DNA of 64,000 bases from Adiantum capillus-veneris (taxonomy: Eukaryota; Streptophyta; Polypodiopsida; Polypodiales; Pteridaceae). Shown in pieces: positions 43,986 through 55,098 of the stretch. Made by a program: the position numbers and the translations under genes. The notes beneath the pieces are model-generated. The model ran no database searches. It saw nothing but the letters and a program-made list of their open reading frames with translations, and was not told the DNA's origin. The stretch spans positions 143,975,640-144,039,639 of the forward strand of contig CM043955.1 in NCBI GenBank assembly GCA_014529385.2. Direction: 5' to 3'. Each line of letters starts with the position of its first letter. Position 1 is the first letter of the stretch.

Positions 43986-46917
43986 CTAATTCAGTGTGCT
44001 GACAATGTAGGCCACAGTAGGGGGTTGCTGCACTGTCAAAACCGGGTAATTTAGCTTTTGCGGCCTTGACCCCTTCCATGTGGCGAAGTCTTTCCAAGTG
44101 CATCTTCGAGGGACAGGGCAGAATGTAGGATCGATTTGTATATGTTGAGGAGCATTGTGGTAATTTGTTAGATCCTGTGGCCTTTTGTCCAACCACTTCT
44201 GCCTCCAGTTGGGGTGGTCATCGACAAGCATTTGAGCTTCTTCCGCTGTTAGTGCAATGCCTTCGTAACCCCCATCTTTGTTTCGTGGCAAGGCTGGCCG
44301 CATCTTTTCTTTCCACAAAATTGCTTCATGGCATAGCAGAGGAAACGGGAGGTACTCGTGGCCAAATCCTTCCACATGCTCTTCTAGTTGTAAGTATGCC
44401 AGGGCTGCTGAGTCTAGTATCTTCTTTTCATAGAGCATGTACTCCTTTTCCAGCCCTTCTGGCATGTCCTGAATGCTCTCATTGAGCTCATCTCTTATAT
44501 CCAGATCGGGCCCTTCAAATTCATGCTCATGTTGCCCTTTGGTGTGATGTTCCAGGAAAATCTGGCACTTTTTGTCCGGGCAGCACTTGTGGTTGAGTTT
44601 GGGCTTTGTCTGCTTTGATTTGTTGTTGAAAAATCAGATCTTCTTTTTCTTTTAGCAGCGTGTCATCGATCTACTTCTGAATCTGTAGTTCGGCGCTTGC
44701 TTGAGCTAGTTGCTGTTCCACTTCTTTTAGAATTTGCCGCCATCTAGGCCACCATTCTTGATACGAGCAGCTGTCTTTGAAGCTTTTCTTGCTCTAGCTC
44801 CGCTTTTAGTGCCGCTATAGTGTTCACTGCTGTGGTATCGTCAGATGTGGAGACCAATGCCCCAGCAGGTTCCTGATTCGCATCAAAGTTGTCAGAGTGC
44901 CTTTGACAGTATTGTATGAACTGCTAAGCCTCTGAAATCTTGCGCTCTCGTAGGCAAGCTGCTCCGTTGCTTTTTGTACTCTTGTCGTCAGTTCTTGGCA
45001 CTCTATTTCTTTGGCGGTCAAGTCTGTCTTGATGTCCACCAAGTCTTTGATCAGAGACTAAGCCTATTGTCGCTCAAGGTCTCTCTCCTCCGTTATGCGT
45101 TCCAGTTGCGCCCTCAAGATTTCTAACTCCTCTTGCCTAGATGCTTGCTTTTGTTGGGCCTCCTGTACCTGCCTTTCCTTTTCACTTAGCACCACGTGCT
45201 GCCGTTCCAATTCCCTTAGAGTTTTTTTGTAATCAAAACCAGCCACTGCCTGGCAGGCTTCGTGGTATCCGAATGCTTCTGTAGGAGGTATAAATTCCTT
45301 TTGAGAGGTTGAAGGGGGAGGAGTTGGCTGTTTTTTGTTCGATGGAGAAGGGGGAGGAGGAGGAGATTTTGGCGAGGGAGGCGGCGATTTGGGCGAGGGA
45401 GGAGGTGATTTGAGCGAGGAAGGAGGTGGGCTTGATTCTTTTCGTACATGCCTCTTTTTTGAATTCTCTTCCCCTTGTTGCAAAGCAGATGCTTCCGCTT
45501 TTCTTTTCTTTAAGATTCTGATGATTCTTTGGCGGGTGAATCCGCCGCCTGTCGCGCTTCCAGATTCCTTTCTCTTTGGATCTTCTTTAACTGCTCTGCC
45601 TGGTTTGTTTCATCAGCAACGTCTTTCTCTTTCGTTTCTTCAGTGGACTGCGAAGAGATGTCCACTTCCGCAGCCTTTTGCTCTGCTTCTAACCTTTGCT
45701 TCTCCGCGCGTATGCGAGTTGCATTTTCTATTCTTTCTTGCCTCTCCCTTTTGAATCTTCTTTTTTGTGCCTGTTGTGTTGCAGCTGCTCTAGCCTGTCT
45801 GTCAGCCCGTAACTTGGTTCTCCTTTCCTCGACTCTTTTTTTAGCTTCCGCATATGATTTTTATAGGTCCGACTGCGGTACTGCAATTCTCTCCCCTCTT
45901 TTTCTCTCGAGTGGCTTTGTGGAGTCTTCCTGCTCGCTTTCTTCAAACTCTGATGGCCCTTTATCTTTCGACTCTTGAGATTTTCCTTCTTCTTCTGTCT
46001 CTGTTTTTTCTTCATCACTCGAGCTTTTGTTGGTGGCCTTTGCTGAGCGCGATGATGTCGCGCCAGGGGTTGTCCTTATAGAATGAGAAACCCGCTTGGC
46101 TTTCTGGATCAGGGCCGTTTGAGAACTGGCAGCTGGCAAATCTTCGATCATTCCCAAAACCTGGTATGCTATTCTAGTTAGCATCGGCCCTGCGTTCATG
46201 TAGCTTTTGTTTTTTGTCGAGCTTTTCAAATTTGCTTCAATCAGGTTTTCCAGAATGTAAGAGCCATAGTCGCAGTGAATGGTTCTATTTTCGGCCGTTG
46301 CTAGAGCCATGACTACGGCAATGTGTGGGATTGGCTCGGTGTAGCGAGGAGGCTTTTGTACTCTGAAATGCTGGGAGATCAACCGCATCGGAAATTCCAG
46401 CTCTCCGTATATCATGTTACTCTATTTGTATTTGTTTCCCTTTGCTTTGACAAATGCCTTCTCATTGTCCAGTGACTTTGTCTTCGCCAGCAAATCGTGT
46501 TGCCCTGGGAGGAAATGTAAAGCTTCGTTGATGATGATTTCCTTCGTGATCTTTACTTTCACCTTCGATCCATCCTTGTCCGTGAGTATTGCCTGCCCAT
46601 CATATTGTATCGAGCTCATGAGCTCGTGGGCCCTCATGTAATTTGTCCCCCATGGCTGTAATCTGAAAAACTGCTCCAAGTGTACTGCTCGCACTGCCTC
46701 TATCACCTCCAGCCTTTCGGTGGAGGTTCCATATCTCTCGTGGCATGATAGTTGTCTTTACCAAGTCACCATCAGCATCCTTAAACTTTGAGATGAATAT
46801 GTGGGCAGGGATTTGAGCAAGTATTTCATCCGAGATGTGAGCCTTTTCATTTGTAGCGAGCTCCTCCACTTCATATGGTGCTGCTGTCCACTGCCTTTCT
46901 TTCTTTTGGCGAGGCAT
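43986..46917 (-). pseudogene. large unrecognised protein, broken by frameshifts
   Basis: Read on the minus strand from ATG at 46917: an N-terminal domain (MPRQKKERQWTAAPYEVEEL; ISKFKDADGD; then, after a frameshift near 46700, VHLEQFFRLQPWG and INEALHFLPGQHD to a TAG at 46422). The same frame resumes to about 45860 with FRVQKPPRYTEPIPHIAVVM, LTRIAYQVLGMIEDLP and an acidic Ser/Glu tail. Then come Lys/Arg-rich helices, a proline-rich linker (SPPPSPKSPPP) at about 45350-45420, coiled coil (45064-45260 and 44824-45042), and a C-terminal part ending VAYIVSTLN at 43986. Total would be about 950 residues. No zinc knuckle, so not ordinary gag. It may be an extra ORF of a retroelement; no family recognised. 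Confidence 0.5.
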
Positions 46918-47120
46918 TCTGTGTCAAGAGAATCACAAGCTTTCAGGATTTTGCCTTCGCAATCAATCGCATTTAGACTTTTAGTAAAAAAACAGTTCAA
47001 AAGTTAAAATTGATCATAACTTGAACAAATTTCATCCATTCTTGTCCATATTTCACCAGTGGAACTAGGAAGACTAGAGCTATGACTGATTAAACTCTGA
47101 GCCAATTCTGGAGCTCAAGT

Positions 47121-47140
47121 ACACCGATCACGATCGTAGT
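47121..47140. repeat. palindrome unit 1
   Basis: ACACCGATCACGATCG, an imperfect version of the CCGATCGCGATCGG palindrome; followed by GAGGCCAAAATT. Confidence 0.75.
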
Positions 47141-47390
47141 ACAGAGGCCAAAATTAGATTTGATCACATGAGTGGGTTGCTGATAGTTGGAGGGTCATTT
47201 TGGTCCACTCTGTGTTTCATTTGAACCACTTTTGAGTTTACAGGTCCCAATTCTGGGTTACAAGGGAGTTTTGGACTAGACTCTCACTTTTTATGAGTTT
47301 TTGATGTCCAAATGGCTTGAAAGTTGGTTGGTGACTTGAACAAGATGTATACAAGGGATCTGATAGATTTTTGTCAAAATCTGGTGCTGA

Positions 47391-47415
47391 GGTACACCGA
47401 TCGCGATCGGTGTTC
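47391..47415. repeat. palindrome unit 2
   Basis: Contains CCGATCGCGATCGG flanked by GGTACA and TGTTC: near-perfect dyad. Confidence 0.85.
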
Positions 47416-48123
47416 TAGGCCTTTTTTGGGTGAAAACTAGATGGTCATGAACCCCTATGCCTGCCTAGCCCACTGATGATTTATTTCCAAGTTTGGACTT
47501 AAAATGAACAAATTAGAGTAATTCTTCACTGTTTGACCATATTTTACTAAGTCTAACCATATTGGGTTTTCCTGATGAACTTTGGTTGGATCCTGGAGTT
47601 AGTTGAAGTTAGGTTTAGAGCTCCCACTGCTTCCATGAGGTTCTACCATCAGCCTACTCCATTGTCTGATTTTGACCTTATCAGGCACTTTATACCCTGT
47701 CTTAGGAGGTTTTCCACATTTGTGAATTTTTCAGGCATTTCTTGGATATCCATGTGATGCTTGAACATCCTTAAGTGACCTTTTGGTTTTGGCATTGGCT
47801 CGGCTCCAATTCTACCTTTGTTTGATCATTCGAGACTGAAATGACTATATTTGTACTTGCAGGATATTCTGAGATCCATCCGAGGTTTTCTACAACTGTT
47901 CTGACTCTTAGTCGGACAAGTGTACCTTTCAAACCATTCATCATTATTTTTAACCTGATTTTGGTAGTTGTAGGTCAACTTTTTCCTTTTCGGTTGTGTT
48001 TGACAAATTAGGCCCATTTCATGAGCAAAATTTGTGCATTTTCCTTGAAAATTCAAGAGTGTGTACTTTTAATTCAGTTCCAAGCCTGGGCCAAATCAAA
48101 AATTGCAAAACCTGCATCTGGGG

Positions 48124-48142
48124 GCACCGATCGTGATCGTAC
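48124..48142. repeat. palindrome unit 3
   Basis: GCACCGATCGTGATCG, imperfect; followed by GGAGGCCAAAATT like unit 1. Confidence 0.75.
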
Positions 48143-48234
48143 CATGGAGGCCAAAATTGATTTTGACACTAGCAGATTGTAGGCGAGGTTGAGGGGAGGT
48201 GTTTTGCATGTTCTGTCCCAGTTTTTGTCAGTAA

Positions 48235-48260
48235 GGTACACCGATCGCGATCGGTGTACC
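48235..48260. repeat. palindrome unit 4 (perfect 26-bp dyad)
   Basis: A perfect 26-bp palindrome centred on CCGATCGCGATCGG, with arms reaching GGTACA and TGTACC. Confidence 0.9.
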
Positions 48261-49194
48261 ACCACCAAATTGTGATTTGACCATGGCTTTGTTCTTGACC
48301 TTATGGGGAGCACATTGATGTGTTCTGTTCCTGAAAAAAGTTTTGTTTGGATGCCTCTAAGGGCCCTTGACCTCTTTGACCCGATCCGACTTTGATTTGA
48401 TCCCTTCGCCCATTTGTGCAAAGATTCGCACTTGCATGCGTAATAGACTTGATCTTTACTTGATAAGGAACATACCTGTGAAATCTGGTGTGAAATGCTG
48501 GCTCCGACCGTCCGTACGGGGTAGAACCATGGCAGCTCGCTCTAGGTCAAAAAGCTCTCTCCTTCTCTCTCAAAAGGTGAAAATGAACAATGAGCTAGAG
48601 TTTGGCCTACCTGGCCTATATCTTCCCGAGATTTTCGTGACACAGGGCTGATTTTTCTCACCTTTGATCCCGATATAATGTGCATACCACTTGTGGGTCA
48701 AACCGCTTGTCGTTCCGGCGTCGTATGACCATTTGATGCGATTTTGGTGAAATGTAGTCATGATTATTAAGGCTGAATTTTGACATCTTCAGATTAGCTT
48801 CATATCTTCCATGCTTGATAACCTTATCATGATACTTTGGCATTTGCTTCCAGAATTTGATTCCGACACTTGTGAGCCAGATTTTTTAATTTTTGATGTT
48901 TTATTAACGAAAATCAAACATAATAAATTGAAAATACTTATTAACTGGCAAAACTTAGCCAAAATTATTATACTCACCCCTAAGCATATATTTTCTCTAG
49001 AAGCATCCCAATGCTCCGGATTTTGTCATTACAGCTTATTATTATGCTAGTCAGATGATACAAAAATGCTAAAATTGCCAGGTTTTGATCGAATATGTTC
49101 GAAACTAAACTCTAAATAATAAAAAAACACACACATTATGTACATATATACACGTTGGACCCCTTAATGGCCCTGACTATTGCTAGATTCATCA

Positions 49195-49215
49195 ATTACT
49201 CCCTCCTTCCTTGTC
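49195..49215 (-). other. polypurine tract candidate, element B
   Basis: AAGGAAGGAGGGAG on the minus strand, just before the candidate LTR start and about 170 bp after the B pol stop. Confidence 0.6.
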
Positions 49216-49386
49216 TGAGTCGTCTCGGACGAAGGTTGGGTGCATGTGCATGGGTTTTGGAATCTGTGTCTATGCATGGCCGTGTAATGTAGCCCTAGTC
49301 TGATGTTTGAGACAATGCGTTGGGTAACAATGTGCTGTGCAACATGCGGGATTGTAGTTTTTAGTGGCTTTTGATGGCGAGGGTAG

Positions 49387-50946
49387 CTATTTATGGAACA
49401 GGAGAGCTTGCAGTCGAATTTCTCTTTCCTTGATTGTGGGTGTTGTGATGGTAACTATTTTGGGAACCCATCTGTATGCGATTTGTTGCATCTTTACAGA
49501 TTCTGCTTTAGTTTTCACAGGTTTCCAGTGCCGTTTTGGAAGTTCAGGCTTCTTGTTTTGAGTTTTGGGTTTGCTTTCGAGCTCTGTCACCAAATCTTTA
49601 GTTGTCTCCAGTTTTGGTTGCCATTTCCACTTTGGAGTAACTTCTGAAGGTCTTTGAGATGATGTTGCTGCCATCTGGAGTTTGTCCTCAGGTAGCCATA
49701 TCTTGCTCGGTTTGTTGGTCAGCAAGCTTTTCTTTATCCATACTTTCCGAATAACCTTTTGTGGTGTATTTGGCTGATTAGCCGATTGCTTTTTGTCGAT
49801 GGGGATGCTCGGCCACGAGTGATCTGTTTTGGCAAATGGAGTCATGTACACATTAGAGTCGTGTGTATACCTTAACGCATGTCTTGACCATCCACTGACT
49901 GCATTGTATGTTCTCATCCATGGAACTCCCAAGCATATCTATTCTCTGATTTCTCTGTCTTTCATTACGAAAAATTGATGAGGACAACTATTTCCATCAA
50001 GATTGATTGGTAAGATTACTATCCCCAATGTTGGCATTGTTGCACCGCTTGCTACTTGTAGGTCACATGGGGATTGCACGAGGGGTTCATCTGTAAGCAT
50101 CCTGTAAGTGGAGAAGTTGACCGCATTGACTCTTGCTCCTGTGTCAATCAAGGCTCGTTGATATCTGCCATGCGGGAGTCTGACATTGATGCGAACATCG
50201 ATTCCTGTTTCCCATTGCTCATTAGTTTGAATTATTGACAAAGGAATTTGAGCCGTGTCTACTAGTTGAGGAAGTCTTTGTTGTTGTAAGGATTGTTTTC
50301 GTTTTAAAATCCTGACTTTGGTCTCCTCTTGCGCTTGACCTTTTGTTTCCTTTGCTTTGTTCTTCCGCTCCTTCGCAGCGTGTATTTTGGCAAGCATCTC
50401 TGTGGTGAGTGGTATGTTGTATTTCTTTAGTCTGCAACCACTAATCCAGTTAGGCATTTCCTCTCCCTCTAATGTCGCAAGTTTAATGGCACCGCTAGAT
50501 GATATGTCATGAATCACATAGGGTCCATTTCCTCGCTTTTTGAGTTTCCGAGAATGTTGTTTCAGGGTATACATTAAGACGTAATCCCCAGTAGCAAATT
50601 CTTTGCTGATAACATGTTGATCAAAGAATGATTTCATGTTTCGTTTTTGCGCGTAGTTTGATGCAACGGCTCTCAATCTAGTTTCATCCAGTTTTTCCAG
50701 GACATCCACCTGATTGGATAATTCATGGCCCGTCCATTCTAATTGTTTAGCGACTCGAAGCGTGGGAATAAGGAATTCAAGTGGCAAAATCGCTTGAATT
50801 CCATAAACCATGTTGAACGGAGTCGTTCCAATTGACGTTTTGTAAGCTACTTTATATGCCCATAAAGCTGAATGCAGCTTTTGATCCCAGTCAGCTCTCG
50901 ATTCGCCGACAATTTTGGTGAGAATTATGACCAAAATTTTATTCAT
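49387..50946 (-). pseudogene. pol: element B pol 3' part: integrase end plus second retropepsin domain
   Basis: One minus-strand frame with a single TAG at 49939-49941. From position 50946: end of integrase core and C-terminal domain (LWAYKVAYKTSIGTTPFNMV at about 28-47; KKRGNGPYVIHDI about 136-148), a Lys/Glu linker (about 185-240), then a retropepsin-like domain: VRINVRLPHG, RALIDTGARVNAV with DTG at 268-270 (50137-50145), CDLQVASGATMPTLG as flap region, and, just past the stop, ICLGVPWMRTYNAV with the hydrophobic-hydrophobic-Gly motif. A basic tail of about 130 residues follows to the stop at 49387. The order integrase then protease is not the known gypsy order; the usual protease is also present upstream (54875-54883). 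It may be an extra domain of unknown role. Confidence 0.75.
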
Positions 50947-50955
50947 ACTTTCTGC

Positions 50956-51840
50956 TTAGCCGTTCGCTTGTGAGTGATAGGGAGCAGATTTCCTGTGAAT
51001 TACCATGAATTCATCCAATAGGAATTTGATCACCTCATTGATGAAGTGAGTTCCTCTATCGCTCACAAGCTCAATTGGTAAACCATATCTGGTGAAAATG
51101 TTCTCATACAAAAACTGTGTTGTCATTTTTGCATCATTTTTGGTTGTTGCTTTAGCTTCCACCCATTTCGTTAGATAATCTGTTGCCACAATAATGTATT
51201 GAGCGTGCGTTTTATATCCCGGAGGCACTATCGGTCCTATAAAATCTATTCCCCATTTCGCAAACGCTCTTGCCCCCATCATTGGCCTTAAGGGCATATC
51301 ATCTCGTGCTCTAGGAATTTTTGTTTTCTAGCAATCGTCACATCGTTTCATAAACTCTTCAGCATCCATGAATAGTGTAGGCCACCATATGCCTGCAATA
51401 AGAATTGCTTTGGCCGTTTTGTCAGCTGAGAAATGGCCACCAGCTTGTCCACCGTGTGCTTGCTCTAAGATAGGAATGTATTCCTCTTTAGTTGTGCACG
51501 TTCTCAATTGATTGTATTTTCCCCTCTTGTAAAGCCTGTGTCCTCAATCAGTTCATAGTTTTCTGGCTCTTTCATGATCGTTTTGATTCGTGATCTACTC
51601 AGCCCCTCAGGCAGTATCTTGGTGGTGAGGTATTCAACAATGTAGTTACTCCATCGGGGTGCTACAGATAATCTGAATAGAGTCGCGTGCTCTAATGGAT
51701 TTTGAAGCGTACGCAAGATTTGACATGCATATGAACACTATGTCGCATTTTTGGCCAATACACACCCATTCTCATCAATCTCTGATACATCCGTGCATGT
51801 CCATTGTGAATCCCCCTTGTTTGTACATGAGCTTGGTTTA
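50956..51840 (-). pseudogene. element B integrase, zinc finger and core
   Basis: Zinc finger HHCC at about 51340-51460 (QAHGGQAGGHFSADK and RCDDC, followed by a TAG). Core in one frame at 50956-51297: KWGIDFIGPI (first Asp), VSDRGTHF (second Asp), up to PYHSQANG. The segment with the catalytic Glu follows just after a stop at 50956-50958 (AESMNK). Between RNase H and the zinc finger the sequence is open only in pieces (51504-51716). Confidence 0.85.
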
Positions 51841-51850
51841 GGTAAAATTC

Positions 51851-53755
51851 CTATCCACTCGATTTAACACAAAGCCTAAGGATTTGATCCAATCCCTGTT
51901 TGTATAGCCTGCACACCAACATTACCAATGATCTGGATGCTCCAATGGTAGATGGTTGTCTTGTCACATTCAATGAGCCAATAGTCAGCAAAGGAATTAC
52001 ATCCTCGCTCCATCTTGGAACCATTTCCATGTTGAAAAGATATACATCTGGCAAATCATCATCAACTCCTACAGGGTTTTCTCCATGCATCATTCTAGAT
52101 AAATGATCCTCTCTTTGGTGTGTAGTTCCTTTTTTTACTACTACCGTGAAGTCAAACTCAAGCAGTATGATGAACCATCGAACAATTCTCCCCGTACTGC
52201 AAGGTTTGTTTACTAAGTACAGCAGGGCTTGGTGATCAACGAAGAATACAAATTTATTGGAAAGTAAGTAGTGTCTAAACTTTTTCACCGCATAGACCAT
52301 ACCCAATCCCTCCCTCTCAGTTGTCGTGTAATTCTTCTCTGCATTGTTCAGTTGTCTACTGGAGTAACTTATTGGAAAATCCATGTTGTTCTCTCCAGGT
52401 TGTGCAAGTATGCATCCTATTGCATACGCTGATGCATCTATGTGGATGTGAAATATTTTTTCCCAATCTGGAGCCTTCAAAATTGGAGCAGAAATTAATC
52501 TCTGTTTCAACGTTTGAAAAGCTTTCTCACACTCATCCGTCCACTCAAATTTAGTTATCAGTGCGTAAAGTGGTTTTGCGATTATAGCGTATGAGTAGAT
52601 AAATCTGCGATAATATCCACAATGGCCCATAAATGCCTGTACCTCTTTCACCTTTACTGGTCGTGGTAGATCAACAATGATGCTGATCTTCTCCATGTCT
52701 GTCGAAATACCGTTTTTGGACACTATATGTCCCAATATTTTGCCTTGTCTTACCATGAAGACACATTTCTCTAGATTCATGCAAATCCGATATAGTCTAC
52801 ATTTTTCGAACACCTTGGTCAAGTGCTCTATGTGCTCCAATCTTACAAGAGAGTGAACGCACAAGTCATCCATGTAAATTTCTAAGAACTGTCTTAGATA
52901 TTCTTTAAAAGCATGACCCATCAGCCTTTGAAATGTGGCTGGTGCATTTGTTAAGCCAAAAGCCATTACCCGAAATGCAAAAATGTCCCATTCAGTTGCG
53001 AAAGCCGTTTTATGTTGATCCTCTGGCTTTATCGCGAGTTGGTTGTAACCCGAAAAGCCATCTAAGAAGCTATAAGCCTCTTTGCCTGCCACCCTTTCTA
53101 TTACATGATCAGTAATGGGTAGGGGATAGTTGTCCCGAATCGTAGCAGCGTTTACTTTCTTGAGATTGACGCACACTCTTAACTTTCCGTTTTTCTTCGG
53201 GACCACCACAATCGGTGAAAGCCAATCGGTGTGCTCAATTTTGTAAATAAACTCTGCTTCCTTAAGTTTATCTATCTCTTCCTTGATCTTTTTCGCAAAC
53301 GTTTCATTGTAAGTATAGGGACGTTGTCTGCTAGGTTTGGCGTCATTCTTAAGGGGTATTGTGTGTTGACAGATACTTGGATCCACACCCTTAAGATCTT
53401 TGTATGACCATGCAAACACATCTCTATACTGTTTAAGAGTAGCTACCAAAAGATTTTCCTCTTCTTCAGTAAGATCCGTGGCAATATATGCAAGTTTTGG
53501 ATTTTCTCCTGGCTCCCCTAGATCTATTCGTTTGGCTTTCTCAGGACCGTCGTACGATGTACCCGGTTCCTTCAATTCCCTCATTGGTTGTTGCACTATG
53601 ATTTTCCTATCTTGTATGGTATACTTCTTATAATGGGACGGTGCATCCATCTTGTCAGAATCCGTGTCCTCATTTGTTTCAAAGTCAGTCGTCCATATAT
53701 CTCTGAGGGTTTGCTTGAGCTTATTGTATTCCGTTTTCCTCTTTGTTTTGGTCAT
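51851..53755 (-). CDS. pol: element B reverse transcriptase and RNase H
   Basis: 634 open codons. N-terminal linker to about 100, then FAWSYKDLKGVDPSICQH, typical of the plant non-chromovirus gypsy group. RT about 115-330 with VVVPKKNGKLRVCV, FSGYNQ, FRVMAFGLTNAPATFQ and YMDD at about 294-297. RNase H about 430-570 with all acids: HIDASAYAIG, TTEREGLGMV, FVDHQALLYLV. Both enzymes look catalytically complete, and this is the longest undamaged frame of element B. It overlaps the upstream fragment (53721-54170) by 35 bp in another frame. Confidence 0.92.
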   Translation of the reverse strand: MTKTKRKTEYNKLKQTLRDIWTTDFETNEDTDSDKMDAPSHYKKYTIQDRKIIVQQPMRELKEPGTSYDGPEKAKRIDLGEPGENPKLAYIATDLTEEEENLLVATLKQYRDVFAWSYKDLKGVDPSICQHTIPLKNDAKPSRQRPYTYNETFAKKIKEEIDKLKEAEFIYKIEHTDWLSPIVVVPKKNGKLRVCVNLKKVNAATIRDNYPLPITDHVIERVAGKEAYSFLDGFSGYNQLAIKPEDQHKTAFATEWDIFAFRVMAFGLTNAPATFQRLMGHAFKEYLRQFLEIYMDDLCVHSLVRLEHIEHLTKVFEKCRLYRICMNLEKCVFMVRQGKILGHIVSKNGISTDMEKISIIVDLPRPVKVKEVQAFMGHCGYYRRFIYSYAIIAKPLYALITKFEWTDECEKAFQTLKQRLISAPILKAPDWEKIFHIHIDASAYAIGCILAQPGENNMDFPISYSSRQLNNAEKNYTTTEREGLGMVYAVKKFRHYLLSNKFVFFVDHQALLYLVNKPCSTGRIVRWFIILLEFDFTVVVKKGTTHQREDHLSRMMHGENPVGVDDDLPDVYLFNMEMVPRWSEDVIPLLTIGSLNVTRQPSTIGASRSLVMLVCRLYKQGLDQILRLCVKSSG

Positions 53756-54170
53756 TCCAGACCCTGTTGTCCCCCTTTCCTGCGACTAAGTTGTTTGCTT
53801 TTCGTGTGTTCTTCTCGTTGTTTTTTCGCGGTTTAGTTTTGATAAACCGGCAAGTGACCTCGTCTTTGACACAATCATCAGCTTTGACAAGCTTTAGATA
53901 TCCCGTTTTGTCATTGACAAGAGGGATCGGATTATCCTTATTAGCCCTCGATTTTCTCATTCTCTTGGAATTATACCGCTCCTGTCGACTAGGTTTTTTG
54001 TTAGGAAACTCGTAACACCTGTCCTGCCTCGACCTGTATTTCCTATTCGTCTCTGATGCACTTGATATTTCATCATCAGCCTCTATCAGTTGGATTTCAT
54101 CGTCCAGTGATGGAAGGTCATAGCTTAGTGAATCCGTGAATTCCTCCTCCGTTCGATTTCTATCGTTCAC
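53721..54170 (-). pseudogene. element B linker between protease and RT
   Basis: A charged, probably disordered stretch (acidic first third, then Lys/Arg-rich) in a different frame from both neighbours, which share one frame. Two compensating frameshifts near 54180 and 53750 explain this, so it is part of one original pol protein. Confidence 0.6.
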
Positions 54171-55098
54171 TACAGATATCTCATCAATGATTCTTTTACA
54201 CTCGGTCTCGCGTGGTGGTTCTTCTTGTTGCTAGCCATTTGCAATGTTACTAGGTCGTATCCTTCTTCGTCACAAAATTTTGTAGGTGTACACTTGTTAA
54301 CACATACGTCCAAGGTTGACAATATTTGAGTCCACCCGAATGGCTCAAATAAATGTTCCGGGAAGGGTTCTGGAAAATACGCCTCATCTTCTACGGATCT
54401 TTCCAAAACGCATTCCTCTTTGATTATGTCGCCACAATCAAATGCTCCATACATCCAGACATGCGCTTTCGTCTGCATCCATGCAGGTATTTCTTTTTCA
54501 TTTACATTGGTTGAATTAAATTCTTGCACTGGTGTTTTTGCAACGTCTCTATAGCTGTGATCCTTCATGTTGATTTTCGTTATTAGCTCTGCGTGCCTTA
54601 GGTAGGTTTTGTCGTACCCCCAATCTTGTATCATTTTGAGTTGACGCATAAAAGGTCGTCCCAAAATAATGTCGAAGTTGTTCGTTTTCCCGAATTCCAC
54701 CATAGCAAAGGTGTGCTCATAGTTAATTCCACACGAAGTTACAACTATTTGGTTCAGGATTCCCAATGGTCTTTCTACATACCCATCTGCGAGTTGCAGT
54801 TTCATTCTCGTTTTCCTGAGAGCTGGACGGCCCCATTTCTCCCAGATTTTCTTTGTAGCAATCGCCACTCCCGCTCCACTGTCTAGGATAGCTATCGTTT
54901 TTATATCCTGAAATTCAACAGGTAAGGTTGTATTACCCTCCTCGCCTTCACATTAATCTCTGACCTTCTTTATGGGCACTGGTTGGTCTTTGGGTTGACC
55001 TTCCCTCTTGTTTTCTTCTCCCGTAGGGTTTGTCTGAGGAGGAATCTTTATTCTTTGTTCCAAATGTTTCCCCATGTCTTCCCATAAGTGCGATCTGA
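54170..55098 (-). pseudogene. element B gag end and first retropepsin
   Basis: The frame reads LDSGAGVAIATKK with DSG at 54875-54883, then a flap region and FDIILGRPFM, a complete retropepsin. A TAA at about 54953-54955 lies upstream; before it the frame continues with a basic, Gln/Pro-rich stretch to 55098, where element C's LTR fragment begins. After the protease an acidic region runs to the stop at 54170. Confidence 0.85.

Larger units (their letters stand above)
46990..49194 (-). repeat. candidate LTR of element B
   Basis: On the minus strand a purine-rich tract (49195-49215) is followed by TGATGAATCTAGCAAT, as expected for an LTR start after B pol. The stretch is non-coding and carries four palindromes. 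The 3' limit is only bracketed by the ATG at 46917; I saw no primer site and no second copy for comparison. Confidence 0.45.
46990..55098 (-). mobile_element. Ty3/gypsy retrotransposon, element B (5' end missing)
   Basis: Minus-strand order from 55.1 kb leftwards: gag remnant, retropepsin (DSGAG), RT, RNase H, integrase, a second retropepsin (DTGA), basic tail, polypurine tract, candidate LTR. It has a single normal RNase H with intact acids and lacks the Tat-type second one. Gag and the 5' LTR are missing where the element C LTR fragment begins at 55099. Several stops and frameshifts. Confidence 0.82.
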
